From the NCBI GenBank assembly GCA_030765065.1, contig CM060975.1, positions 161,482,993-161,546,992 on the forward strand: 64,000 bases of DNA, given 5' to 3'. The stretch is from Deroplatys truncata. Its lineage: Eukaryota > Arthropoda > Insecta > Mantodea > Mantidae. A program made the position numbers and the translations under genes. Under the pieces are notes generated by a model. That model was not told the origin of the DNA, did no database searches, and saw only the letters and a list, made by a program, of their open reading frames with translations. Positions 52,518-64,000 of the stretch are shown piece by piece (positions within the stretch are counted from its first letter, which is position 1; each line of letters opens with the position of its first letter).

Positions 52518-55500
52518 TCTGATGTGCTACACTCACATGACTTTCTCTACTCTTGTACAAACTATTTTTACCAACGTTTATTCTCCATATGCTTCATGTT
52601 AATCGAGATATCGAGATGTCAATCTTATTGCTAATTTTCTTGTATATGCAAGGGGAATATGGTAACTTATAAGCGATAGTCAAATCTTTTAAGCGTTGGT
52701 TGCTATGTGGCGCATTCCAATCTCTTTGCATGTCTAGGACATAAAAAAAATCTGATGTGTTACACTCACATGACTTTCTCTACTCTTGTACAAACTGTTT
52801 TACAAAGGCTTATTCTCCATCTACTTCATGTTAATCGAGATAAACATTTGCAGACTGTCTTATTGCTAATTTTCTTGTAGATGTAAGGAGAATATATATT
52901 TACAAGGGCAGTATCGAAATACAGTAGCCTTTAAGTACATACATATCTCTTAATAGCTGGTTGCTAGCTGCAACACTATTCCCTTTGCCACAGATTAATA
53001 CTCTTTCCATATCTAAGAGGAAAAATGAATAACGAATTCCCATTTGAGAAAATAAGTATTGAAAAATGTAAGGGAATAACAAGCAATATCTCGAAAATGA
53101 TTAACTCAACAAAAAAAATCTGATGTGTTACACTCAAATGACTTTCTGTACTCTTGTACAAAGTATTTTAACAAACACTTATTCTCCATATGCTTCATGT
53201 TAATGGAGATATCGAGATGTCAATCTTATTGATAATTTTCTAGCAGATGCAAGGGGAATATGGTAGGTTTTAAGCGATAGTCAAATATTTTAACGCTGGT
53301 TGCTATGTGGCGCATTCCATTCTCTTTGCATGTCCAGGACATAAAAAAATCTGATGTGTTACACTCACATGACTTTCTCTACTCTTGTACAATCTATTTT
53401 TACAAACGCCTATTCTCCATATGCTTCATGTTAATCGAGATATCGAGATGTCAATCTTATTGGTAATTTTCTTGTAGATGCAAGGGGAATATGGTAGCTT
53501 TTAAGCGATAGTCAAATATTTTAACGCTGGTTGCTATGTGGCGCATTCCATTCTCTTTGCATGTCCAGGACATAAAAAATATGAATAACGAATTTGAGAA
53601 AAAGTATAAGTATTGGAAAATTTAAGGAAATATCAAACAATATCTCGAAAACGGTTCACTCAACAAAAGAAACGTATATGACATAAGTTGTGTATTTTAA
53701 TGCGATCTACATTTTTTGTGTAGTAAAATTTTGTCTATCTCTTATGGTTTACCAGTTATGCAAAAATCGTTCACAATGAAGAATATTTTTGGAGACATTC
53801 CCAGAAAATTCGAGATATACATTTCATTTCTTATGACATTATCTTAAACATATGATATTTTCATCAAAAACGTTAGAGCCATTTTTGAGAAAATTAAAAT
53901 TTTCGAAAAATGTTCCATGTAAAGGGTAGTCTGGGGTGGGGGGATTTTCTTGAAAACCTTCGTGTCGCATCTCTGGAAGATACTGAACCTAAATACCAAG
54001 TTTGGTGTTTATCCGACTGTTCGTTTTTGAGTTATGCTGTTCACAGACACACGGACACACACGGACATGTTTCCAAAAATGCTTTTTTTTGGATTCAGTG
54101 ATTCTCAAAACATGTATTTCCGGTGAAATCTCGGTATCGAATTTTTGGGTGGAATGCAATACTTCCCCTACTTACTATACGTAGTAGAGAAAGTAAAAAA
54201 TCTGATGTGGTACACTCACATGACTTTCTCTACTCTTGTACAATCTAATTTTACAACCACCTATTCTCCATATGCTTCATGTTAATCGAGATATCAAGAT
54301 GTCAATCTTATTGGTAATTTTCTTGTAGATGCAAGGGAAATATGGTAGCTTTTAAGCGATAGTCAAATATTTTAACGCTGGTTGCTATGCGGCGCATTCC
54401 ATTCTCTTTGCATGTCCAGGACATAAAAAAACCTGATGTGTTACACTCACATAACTTTCTCTACTCTTGTACAACCTAATTTTACAAACGCCTATTCTCC
54501 ATATGCTCCATGTTAATCGAGATATCGAAATGTCAATCTTATTGGTAATTTTCTTGTAGATGCAAGGAAAATATGGTAGCTTTTAAGCGATAGTCAAATA
54601 TTTTAACGCTGGTTGCTATGTGACGCATTCCATTCTCTTTGCATGTCCAGGACATAAAAAAAATGAATAACGCATTTGAGAAAAAGTATAAGTATTGGAA
54701 AATTTAAGGAAATAACAAACAATATCTCGAAAACGGTTCACTCAACAAAAGAAATGTATATGACATAAGTTGTGTATTTTAACGCGATCTACATTTTTTG
54801 TGTAGTAAACGTTTGTCTATCGCTTATGATTTACCAGTTATGCAAAAGTCGTCCACAATGAAGAAGACTTGTGGAGACATTCCCAGAAAATTCTAGATAT
54901 ACATTTCATTTCTCATGACATTATCTTAAACATATGATATTTTCATCAAAATCGTTAGAGCCATTTTTGAGAAAATTAAAATTTTCGAAAAATCTTCCAT
55001 GTAAAGGGTAGTTTGGGGTGGGGGGATTTTCTTGAAAACCTTCGTGTCGCATCTCTGGACGATACTGAACCTAAATACCAAGTTTGGTGCTTATCCGACT
55101 GTTCGTTTTTGAGTTATGCTGTTCACAGACACACACACACACACACACAGACACACACACACACACAGACACACACACGGACATGTTTCCAAAAATGCTT
55201 TTTTTGGATTCAGGAGGTCTCAAAACATGTATTTCCGGTGAAATCTCGGTATCGAATTTTTGGGTGGAATGCAATACTTCCCCTACTTACTATACGTAGT
55301 AGAGAAAGTAAAAATGAATAACGAATTTGAGAAAAAGTATAAGTATAGGAAAATTTAAGGAAATAACAAGCAATATCTCGAAAACGGTTCACTCAACAAA
55401 AGAAATGTATATGACATAAGTTGTGTATTTTAACGCGATCTACATTTTTTGTGTAGTAAAGTTTTGTCTATCTCTTATGGTTTACCAGTTATGAAAAAGT

Positions 55501-56906
55501 CGTTCATAATGAAGAATACTTTTGGAGACATTCCCAGAAAATTCGAGATATACATTTTATTTGTCATGACAATATCTTAAACATATGATATTTTAATCAA
55601 AATCGTTAAAGCCGTTTTTGAGAAAATTAAAATTTTCGAAAAATGTTCCATGTAGAGGGTAGTCTGGAGTGAGGGGATTTTCTTGAAAACCTTCGTGTCG
55701 CATCTCTGAAAGATACTGAACCTAAATACCAAGTTTGGTGTTTATCCGACTCTTCGTTTTTGAGTTATGCTGTTCACAGACACACACACAGACACACAGA
55801 CTGACACACACAGGGACATGTTTCCAAAAATGCTTTTTTTGGATTCAGTGAGTCTCAAAACATGTATTTCCGGTGAAATCTCGGTATCGAAATTTTGGGT
55901 GGAATAAAATACTTCCCCTACTTACTATACGTAGTAGAGAAAGTAAAAAAATCTGATGTGTTACACTCACATGACTTTCTCTAATCCTGAACAAACTATT
56001 TTTACAAAATCTTATTCTCCATCTATTTCATATTAATCGAGATAAACATTTGCAGAAACGATCTTTTGACATGCAAAGAGAATTACATTTTGCACATAGC
56101 GGCCGGTTCTAATAATATTGGACTATCGCTTAAGGCGTACTATGTTCCCCTTGTTTTGTATTTGCAAGGGCAATATAGAAATACAGTAGCCTTAAGCATA
56201 GACATTACTGGTTGCTACGTGCAGCACCATTCTCTTTGCCACAGATTAATACTCTTTACATATCCAAGACAAAATACTTCCCCTACTTACTATAAGTAGT
56301 AGAGAAAGTAAAAATGAATAACGAATTCCCATTTGAGAAAATAAGTATTGAAAAATTTAAGGGAATAACAAGCAATATCTCAACAGATAAAATGTATATG
56401 ACATTAATTGTGTATTTTAACTAGTTCTACATTATTGTGTAGTAAAATTTTGTCTATCTCTTATGGTTTACCAGTTATGCAAAAGTCGTTCACAATTAAG
56501 AATACTTTTGGAGACATTCCCAGAAAATTCAAGATATACAGCTTTTCTGTCATGAAAATATCTTAAAAAAATGATAATTTAATCAAAATCGTTAGTCATT
56601 TTTAAGCAAATTAAAATTTTCGAAGAATTTTCCATGTAAAGGGTAGTCTGGTGTGGGGAAATTTTCTTGAAAACCTTCGTGTCGCATCTTTAGAAGATGC
56701 TGAACCTAAATACCAAGTTTGGTGTTTATCCGACTGTTCGTTTCTGTGTTATGCTGTTCACAGACAGACACACACACGGACATGTTTCCAAAAATGCTTT
56801 ATTTGGATTCAGGGGGTCTCAAAACATATTTCCGGTGAAATCTCGGTATCGAATTTTTGAGTGGAATACAATACTTCCCCTACTTACTATACGTAGTAGA
56901 GAAAGT
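52518..56906 (-). repeat. R1 repeat array, minus orientation
   Basis: From left: three 3' modules in tandem (52518, about 52750 and 53118), a full copy 53350-54196, a 3' module at 54200, a full copy 54433-55311, a copy without a 3' module (55314-55946), a diverged 3' module at 55951-56312, and a copy without a 3' module (56313-56906). Each complete unit ends CTATACGTAGTAGAGAAAGT. The CA-rich microsatellite (GT on the other strand) sits at the same place in every copy and differs in length. The module at about 52750-53100 and the one at 55951 belong to a variant with altered text (AGATAAACATTTGCAGA). Confidence 0.85.
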
Positions 56907-57552
56907 AAAAACGTAGATCTTTTTAAAACATAAATTTATTTAAAATAAGTTTTACTGTGGCATACGCCGTTATTGAGATATCCGTTATTAAGGGTTCAAA
57001 TTGCTCAGTACTTGTCATTCTTTTAAAAGGTCGAGGGTTCAAACCCGGCGGAGGGCGATGGATTTGTTCGGGCGTAAAAATCCTTAGCATGGCTTCCTTC
57101 GGAAGGGAAGTAAAGCCGGTGGTCCCGTGTCGTAGATTTACGGCACGTAGAAGAACCTCAAGCCTGATAAAGAGGCCTCTGAGCAAAATTACCGGTCTTT
57201 CACGCCAATATGGGATGGGACGCTAACGGCCATAGTAGTTAAAGAGCGCCCATAAATAAAAACTCAATTTAATTTTAATTCTTTTGAAGTCCCATCGACT
57301 TTCAGTTGTTTTTCGCGATGCCATGGAAACAGTATGGAATTTTAAGGTCAGCATATAGCGTCCAGTTCTAAAACATTTCACTCTGGCTGTTCTCTTTCTA
57401 TCTATAGTGAAATGTGTAATATAGCTATTTTTGAAAAGGTTTATTTGGATTAAAATGTAGTAGGTATAAAAATAAGCTTTAGTAAGAAGAGTTTGTATAC
57501 CCACTAATAAAGATAGAGGGTAGAGAAATTCATGTAAATGTATTACATCAGA
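56907..57552 (+). repeat. Diverged R1 3' half, plus orientation, interrupted by a SINE
   Basis: GTAGATCTTTTTAAAACATA then TTTACTGTGGCATACGCCGT correspond to the variant text at 19465-19530. After the SINE (57030-57268) it resumes with CGACTTTCAGTTGTTTTTCG and ends GGGTAGAGAAATTCATGTAA, TGTATTACATCAG. This is the same old subfamily as at 18757-19856. Confidence 0.7.
57030..57268 (+). repeat. 5'-truncated tRNA-headed SINE (S1 family)
   Basis: It starts inside the head at GGTCGAGGGTTCAAACCCGG (B box kept, A box lost) and has the least mutated body of the three copies (GGCGTAAAAATCCTTAGCAT, GGCACGTAGAAGAACCTCAA, GAGGCCTCTGAGCAAAATTA). It ends AAAAACTCAATTT. Inserted in an old R1 copy. Confidence 0.75.
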
Positions 57553-57821
57553 AGTTATTTCGTACTTCTGCTCATTCAAAATGTCTCAAGCGATGGAACA
57601 ATTGCTCTGAATTTTCCATGCACATTTCAGAAGTCTAATAATTACGATTTTCAGTCAATGTTTCTCTAGTTTTTTAAAATAATAAGAAACTTTAAATATA
57701 AGAAATCTAGGTATCATTTTTATAATTTACTTTCTCTTCAATTAATGCTAGTACAAAAATTATGTAACAATTTTGTGCTATGATCAGATAAATGGCATGG
57801 GTATTCAAAGGTATTATTTTT
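57553..57821. other. No gene seen
   Basis: Short AT-rich spacer between two R1 blocks. Confidence 0.35.
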
Positions 57822-57951
57822 ACTTTCCCTACTACGTATAGTAAGTAGGAGAAGTATTGCATTCCACCCAAAAATTCGATACCGAGATTTCACCGGAAAT
57901 ACATGTTTTGAGACCTGCTGAATCCAAAAAAAAGCATTTTTGGAAACATGT

Positions 57952-57959
57952 CCGTGTGT

Positions 57960-58018
<59 letters not shown>

Positions 58019-58031
58019 TGTGTGTGTGTCT
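57952..58031. repeat. (GT)n microsatellite with TGTCTG interruptions inside an R1 unit
   Basis: About 80 bases of GT with CT steps. The equivalent tracts are about 45 bases at 58628, 70 at 59263, 65 at 59924 (TGTGTCTG-rich), 60 at 60818, 25 at 62211, under 10 at 62744, 65 at 63263 and 55 at 63916. All lie between ACATGTCCGTG and CTGTGAACAGCATAA. Confidence 0.9.
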
Positions 58032-58625
58032 GTGAACAGCATAACTCAAAAACTAACAGTCGGATAAACACCAAACTTGGTATTTACGTTCAGTATCTTC
58101 CAGAGATGCGACACGAAGATTTTCAAGAAAATCCCCACCCCAGACTACCCTTTACATGGAACATTTTTCGAAAATTTTAATTTTCTCAAAAATGGCTCTA
58201 ACGATTTTGATTAAAATATCATATGTTTAAGATAATGTCATGAGAAATGAAATGTATATCTTTAAATTTCTGGGAATGTCTCCAAAAGTATTCTTCATTA
58301 TGAACGACTTTTGCATAACTGGTAAACCATAAGAGATAGACAAAATTTTACTACACAAAAAATGTAGATCGCGTTAAAATACACAACTTATATCATATAC
58401 ATTTTTTTTGTTGAGTGAACCGTTTTCGAGATATTGCTTGTTATTTCCTTAAATTTTCCAATACTTTTACTTTATCTCAAATTCGTTATTCATTTTTACT
58501 TTCTCTACTACGTATAGTAAGTAGGGGAAGTATTGCATTCCACCCAAAAATTCGATACCGAGATTTCACCGGAAATACATGTTTTGAGACCTCCTGAATC
58601 CAAAAAAAGCATTTTTGGAAACATG

Positions 58626-58656
<31 letters not shown>

Positions 58657-59267
58657 CTGTGTGTGTCTGTGAACAGCATAACGCAAAAACGAACAGTCGG
58701 ATAAACACCAAACTTGGTATTTAGGTTCAGTATCTTCCAGAGATGCGACACGAAGGTTTTCAAGAAAATCCCCCCACCCCAGACTACCCTTTACATGGAA
58801 CATTTTTCGAAAATTTTAATTTTCTCAAAACTGGCTCTAACGATTTTGATTAAAATAACATATGTTTAAGATAATGTCATGAGAAATGAAATGTATATCT
58901 CGAATTTTCTGGGAATGTCTCCAAAAGTATTCTTCATTGTGAACGACTTTTGCATAACTGGTAAACCATAAGAGATAGACAAAATTTTACTACACAAAAA
59001 ATGTAGATCGCGTTAAAATACACAACTTATGTCATATACATTTCTTTTGTTGAGTGAACCGTTTTCGAGATATTGCTTGTTATTTCCTTAAGTTTTCCAA
59101 TACTTTTTCTCAAATTCGTTATTCATTTTTAGTTTCTCTACTACGTATAGTAAGTAGGGGAAGTATTGCATTCCACCCAAAAATTCGATACCGAGATTTC
59201 ACCGGAAATACACGTTTTGAGACCTCCTGAATCCAAAAAAAGCATTTTTGGAAACTTGTCCGTGTGT

Positions 59268-59330
<63 letters not shown>

Positions 59331-61350
59331 TGTGAACAGCATAATTCAAAAACGAACAATCGGATAAGCACCAAACTTGGTATTTAGGTTCAGTATCTTC
59401 CAGAGATGCGACACGAAGGTTTTCAAGAAAATCCCCCCACCCCAGACTACCCTTTACATGGAAGATTTTTCGAAAATTTTAATTTTCTCAAAAATGGCTC
59501 TAACGATTTTGATTAAAATATTATATGTTTAAGAGACTTTTATGACAAATAAAATGTATATCTTGAATTTTCTGGGAATGTCTCCAAAAGTATTCTCCAT
59601 TGTGAACGACTTTTGCATAACTGGTAAACCATAAGAGATAGACAAAATTTTACTACACAAAAAATCGCGTTAAAATACACAATTTATGTTATACACATTT
59701 CTTTTGTTGAGTGAACCGTTTTCGAGATATTGCTTGTTATTCCCTTAAATTTTCGAATACTTATACTTTTTCTCAAATTCGTTATTCATTTTTACTTTCT
59801 CTACTACGTATAGTAAGTAGGGGAAGTATTGCATTCCACCCAAAAATTCGATACCGAGGTTTCACCGGAAATACATGTTTTGAGACTCCCTGAATCCAAA
59901 AAAAGCATTTTTGGAAACATGTCCGTGTGTGTGTCTGTCTGTGTGTCTGTGTGTCTGTCTGTGTGTCTGTGTGTCTGTGTGTCTGTGAACAGCATAACTC
60001 AAACACGAAGAGTCGGATAAACGCCAAACTTGGTATATAGATTCAGTATCTTTCAGAGATGCGACACGAAGGTTTTCAAGAAAATCCCCCCACCCCAGAC
60101 TACCCTTTACATGGAACATTTTTCGAAAATTTTAATTTTCTCAAAAACGGCTCTAACGATTTTGATTAAAATATCATATGTTTAAGCTAATGTCATGAGA
60201 AATGAAATGTATATCTCGAATTTTCTGGGAATGTCTCCAAAAGTATTCTTCATTGTGAACGACTTTTGCATAACTGGTAAACCATAAGAGATAGACAAAC
60301 TTTTACTACACAAAAAATGTAGATCGCGTTAAAATACACAACTTATGTCATATACATTTCTTTTGTTGAGTGAACCGTTTTAGAGATATTGCTTGTTATT
60401 TCCTTAAATTTTCCAATACTTATACTTTTTCTCAAATTCCTTATTCATTTATTTTATGTCCTGGACATGCAAAGAGAATGGAATGCGCCACATAGCAACC
60501 AGCGTTAAAATATTTGACTATCGCTTAAATCCTACCATATTCCCTTGCATCTACAAGAAAATCAGCAATAAGATTGACATCTCGATATCTCGATTAACAT
60601 GAAGCATACGGAGAATAGGCGTTTATAAAATTAGATTGTACAAGAGTAGAGAAAGTCATGTGAGTGTAACACATCAGATTTTTACTTTCTCTACTACGTA
60701 TAGTAAGCAGGGGAAGTATTGCATTCCACCCAAAAATTCGATACCGAGATTTCATACAAAACAAATACATGTTTTGAGACCTCCTGAATCCAAAAAAAGC
60801 ATTTTTGGAAACATGTCCGTGTGTGTGTCTGTGTGTGTGTCTGTGTGTGTGTGTGTGTCTGTGTGTGTGTCTGTGTGTCTGTGAACAGCATAACTCAAAA
60901 ACGAACAGTCGGATAAGCACCAAACTTGGTATTTAGGTTCAGTATCTTCCAGAGATGCGACACGAAGGTTTTCAAGAAAATCTCCCCACCCCAGACTACC
61001 CTTTACATGGAAGATTTTTCAAAAATTGTAATTTTCTCAAAAATGGCTCTAACGATTTTGATGAAAATATCATATGTTTAAGATAATGTCATGAGAAATG
61101 AAATGTATATCTTGAATTTTCTGGGAATGTCTCCAAAAGTATTCTTCATTGTGAACGACTTTTGCATAACTGGTAAACCATAAGAGATAGACAAAATTTT
61201 ACTACACAAAGAATGTAGATCGCGTTAAAATACACAACTTATGTCATATACATTTCTTTTGTTGAGTGAACCGTTTTCGAGATATTGCTTGTTATTTCCT
61301 TAAATTTTCCAATACTTATACTTTTTCTCAAATGCGTTATTCATTTTTTT

Positions 61351-62040
61351 ATGTCCTGGACATGCAAAGAGAATGGAATGCGGCACATAGCAACCAGCGT
61401 TAAAATATTTGACTATCGCTTAAAAGCTACCATATTTCCCTTGCATCTACAATAAAATTACCAATAAGATTGACATCTCGATATCTCGATTAACATGAAG
61501 CATATGGAGAATAGGCGTTTGTAAAATTAGATTGTACAAGAGTAGAGAAAGTCATGTGAGTGTAACACATCAGATTTTTTTTATGTCCTGGACATGCAAA
61601 GAGAATGGACTGCGCCACATAGCAACCAGCGTTAAAATATTTGACTATCGCTTAAAACCTACCATATTCCCCTTGCATCTACAAGAAAATTACCAATAAG
61701 ATTGACATCTCGATATCTCGATTAACATGAAGCATATGGAGAATAGGCGTTTGTAAAAATAGATTGTACAGAGTAGAGAAAGTCATGTGAGTGTAACACA
61801 TCAGATTTTTTTTATGTCCTGGACATGCAAAGAGAATGAAATGCGCCACATAGCAACCAACGTTAAAATATTTGACTATCGCTTAAAATCTAGCATATTC
61901 CCCTTGCATCTACATGTACATTACCAATAAGATTGACATCTCGATATCTCGATTAACATGCAGCATATGGAGAATAAGCGTTTGTAAAAATAGTTTGTAC
62001 AAGAGTAGAGAAAGTATGTGAGTGTAACACATCAAATTTT
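61351..62040 (+). repeat. Three tandem R1 3' modules (about 232-bp period)
   Basis: ATGTCCTGGACATGCAAAGA starts modules at 61351, 61583 and 61814. Each runs through AATATTTGACTATCGCTTAA, CTCGATATCTCGATTAACAT, GAGTAGAGAAAGTCATGTGA and ends in CATCAGATTTTTTT. Each module starts with a short palindrome (GTCCTGGAC) and ends with the family 3' hairpin. Confidence 0.9.
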
Positions 62041-63270
62041 TTTTTAATGTTTTTAATATTATATTTTTCTATTTATTATTATTTTCTCTACTACGTATAG
62101 TAAGTAGGGGAAGTATTGTATTCCACCCAAAATTTCGATACCGAGATTTCACCGGAAATACATGTTTTGAGACCCCCTGAATCCAAAAAAAGCATTTTTG
62201 GAAACATGTCCGTGTGTGTGTCTGTGTGTGTGTGTCTGTGAACAGCATAACTCAGAAACGAACAGTCGGATAAACACCAAACTTGGTATTTAGGTTCAGT
62301 ATCTTCCAAGGATGCGACACGAAGGTTTACAAGAAAATTCCCTCACCCCAGAGTACCCTTTACATGGAAAATTTTTCGAAAATTTTAATTTTCTCAAAAA
62401 TGGCTCTAACGACTTTGATTAAAATATCATATGTTTAAGATATTTTTATGACAAATAAAATGTATACCTTGAATTTCCTGGGAATGTCTCCAAAAGTATT
62501 CTTTATTGTGAACGACTTTTGCATAACTGGTAAACCATAAGAGATAGACAAAATTTTACTACACAAAAAATGTAGATCGCTTAAAATACACAATTTATGT
62601 CATATACATTTTTACTTTCTCTACTACGTATAGTAAGTAGGGGAAGTATTGCATTCCACCCAAAAATTCGATACCGAGATTTCACCGGAAATACATGTTT
62701 TGAGACCTCCTGAATCCAAAAAAGGCATTTTTGGAAACATGTCCGTGTGTGTTTTTGTGAACAGCATAACTCAAAAACGAACAGTCGGATAAACACCAAA
62801 CTTGGTATTTAAGTTCAGTATCTTCCGGAGATGCGACACAAAGGTTTTCAAGAAAATGCCCCCACCCCAGACTACCCTTTACATGGAACATTTTTCGAAA
62901 ATTTTAATTTTCTCAAAAATGGCTCTAACGATTTTGATTAAAATATCATATGTTTAAGATAATGTCATGAGAAATGAAATGTATATCTCGAATTTTCTGG
63001 GAATGTCTCCAAAAGTATTCTTCATTGTGAACGACTTTTGCATAACTGGTAAACCATAAGAGATAGACAAAATTTTACTACACAAAAAATGTAGATCGCG
63101 TTAAAATACACAATTTATGTCATATACATTTTTACTTTCTCTACTACGTATAGTAAGTAGGGGAAGTATTGCATTCCACCCAAAAATTCGATACCGAGAT
63201 TTCACCGGAAATACATGTTTTGAGACCTCCTGAATCCATAAAAAGCATTTTTGAAAACATGTCCGTGTGT

Positions 63271-63304
<34 letters not shown>

Positions 63305-64000
63305 CTGTGTGTGTGTGTGTGTCTGTGAACAGCATAACTCAAAAACGAACAGTCGCATAAACACCAAACTTAGTATTTAGGTTCAGTATTTTCCAGAGAT
63401 GCGACACGAAGGTTTTCAAGAAAATCCCCCCACCCCAGACTACCCTTTACATGGAACATTTTTCGAAAATTTTAATTTTCTCAAAAATGGCTTTAACGAT
63501 TTTGATTACAATATCATATGTTTAAGATAATGTCATGAGAAATGAAATGTATATCTCGAATTTTCTGGGAATGTCTCCAAATGTATTCTTCATTGTGAAC
63601 GACTTTTGCATAACTGGTAAACCATAAGAGATAGACAAAATTTTACTACACAAAAAATGTAGATCTCGTTGAAATACACAACTTATGTCATATACATTTC
63701 TTTTGTTGAGTGAACCGTTTTCGAGATATTGCTTGTTATTTCCTTAAATTTTCCAATACTTATACTTTTTCTCAAATTCGTTATTACTTTCTCTACTACG
63801 TATAGTAAGTAGGGGAAGTATTGCATTCCACCCAAAAATTCGATACCGAGATTTCGCCGGAAATACATGTTTTGAGACCTCCTGAATCCAAAAAAAGCAT
63901 TTTTGGAAACATGTCCGTGTGTGTGTCTGTGTGTGTGTGTGTCTGTGTGTGTGTCTGTGTGTGTGTCTGTGAACAGCATAACTCAAAAACGAACAGTCGG

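Larger units (their letters stand above)
57822..64000 (+). repeat. R1 repeat array, plus orientation, running off the window
   Basis: Unit starts (ACTTTCTCTACTACG or one-base variants) are at about 57822, 58498, 59131, 59794, 60684, 62081, 62614, 63134 and 63786. Spacings are about 676, 633, 663, 890, 1397, 533, 520 and 652. The 890 unit is complete. The 633-676 units stop in the T-run after GTTATTCA, before the 3' module. The 520-533 units stop earlier, in the T-run after TCATATACA. The 1397 interval holds a complete unit plus two extra 3' modules. Copies are very similar outside the GT tract, so this array is young. Confidence 0.9.

Noticed and set aside
55013-55321. Recurring open frames of 60-107 codons across R1 copies, on both strands (also 58486-58803, 57857-58180, 62581-62799, 63101-63367)
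   Set aside because: They run through the GT/CA microsatellite (His-Thr or Cys-Val runs), change frame when the tract changes length, and exist in several frames of the same copy. Repeat structure explains them; no codon constraint is visible.
57822-64000. CRISPR-like array of regularly spaced repeats
   Set aside because: Units are 0.5-0.9 kb and nearly identical throughout, there are no short repeats with unique spacers, and the genome is clearly eukaryotic.

Overview
This window looks like non-genic DNA from an invertebrate animal genome. It is AT-rich, has no dense gene array, and consists mostly of transposable-element debris, tRNA-headed SINEs and simple repeats. No operons or bacterial signals are present. 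The element mix (mariner, Tc3-like, pogo, hAT, Jockey and I-like LINEs, Ty3/gypsy, Penelope, and a Helentron-like repeat family) fits an arthropod or mollusc. A chelicerate is only a guess from the SINE style. I found no convincing host gene; two short splice-flanked segments (6488-6536 and 38714-38761) are weak exon candidates.

Layout. 1-4.4 kb: a mariner fragment cut by the window edge, a fold-back Tc3-like element, and a long decayed minus-strand copy of a multi-copy invertebrate protein family. 4.4-7.5 kb: quiet, with tRNA-like remnants. 7.5-15.6 kb: a LINE 3' end, a 1.5-kb DNA transposon with 37-bp terminal inverted repeats, a mariner five bases beyond it, and a 4.5-kb minus-strand LINE whose first ORF starts with a 2A-like peptide. 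16.3-19.9 kb: old copies of the dominant repeat family (called R1 here). 20.1-27.5 kb: a dead Ty3/gypsy-type element between two direct repeats, loaded with later insertions. 27.5-33.8 kb: a tRNA-headed tandem and inverted repeat, a Penelope-like fragment inside an R1 copy, and an R1 cluster. 33.8-35.5 kb: a second Ty3/gypsy fragment. 36.5-37.3 kb: a hAT MITE and a LINE 3' end. 37.3-43.3 kb: mostly featureless. 43.3-45.7 kb: pogo, hAT and R1 side by side. 46.1-52 kb: a LINE fragment and a nearly full-length dead Jockey element split by a SINE and an LTR-like block. 52.5-64 kb: R1 arrays almost without interruption.

The most interesting item is the R1 family. A full unit is about 0.83-0.89 kb. 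It begins in a T-run with ACTTTCTCTACT, carries a (GT)n/(CT)n microsatellite near its first quarter, ends with the exact inverted copy AGTAGAGAAAGT followed by a small ATGTG/CACAT hairpin, and stops in a T-run. This layout matches what is known of non-autonomous Helentrons (HINE/DINE-1-like) and mollusc 'pearl' elements. The family fills roughly 20 kb of the window in both orientations, in tandem arrays whose units change length at internal T-runs. I cannot tell whether the family is already catalogued.
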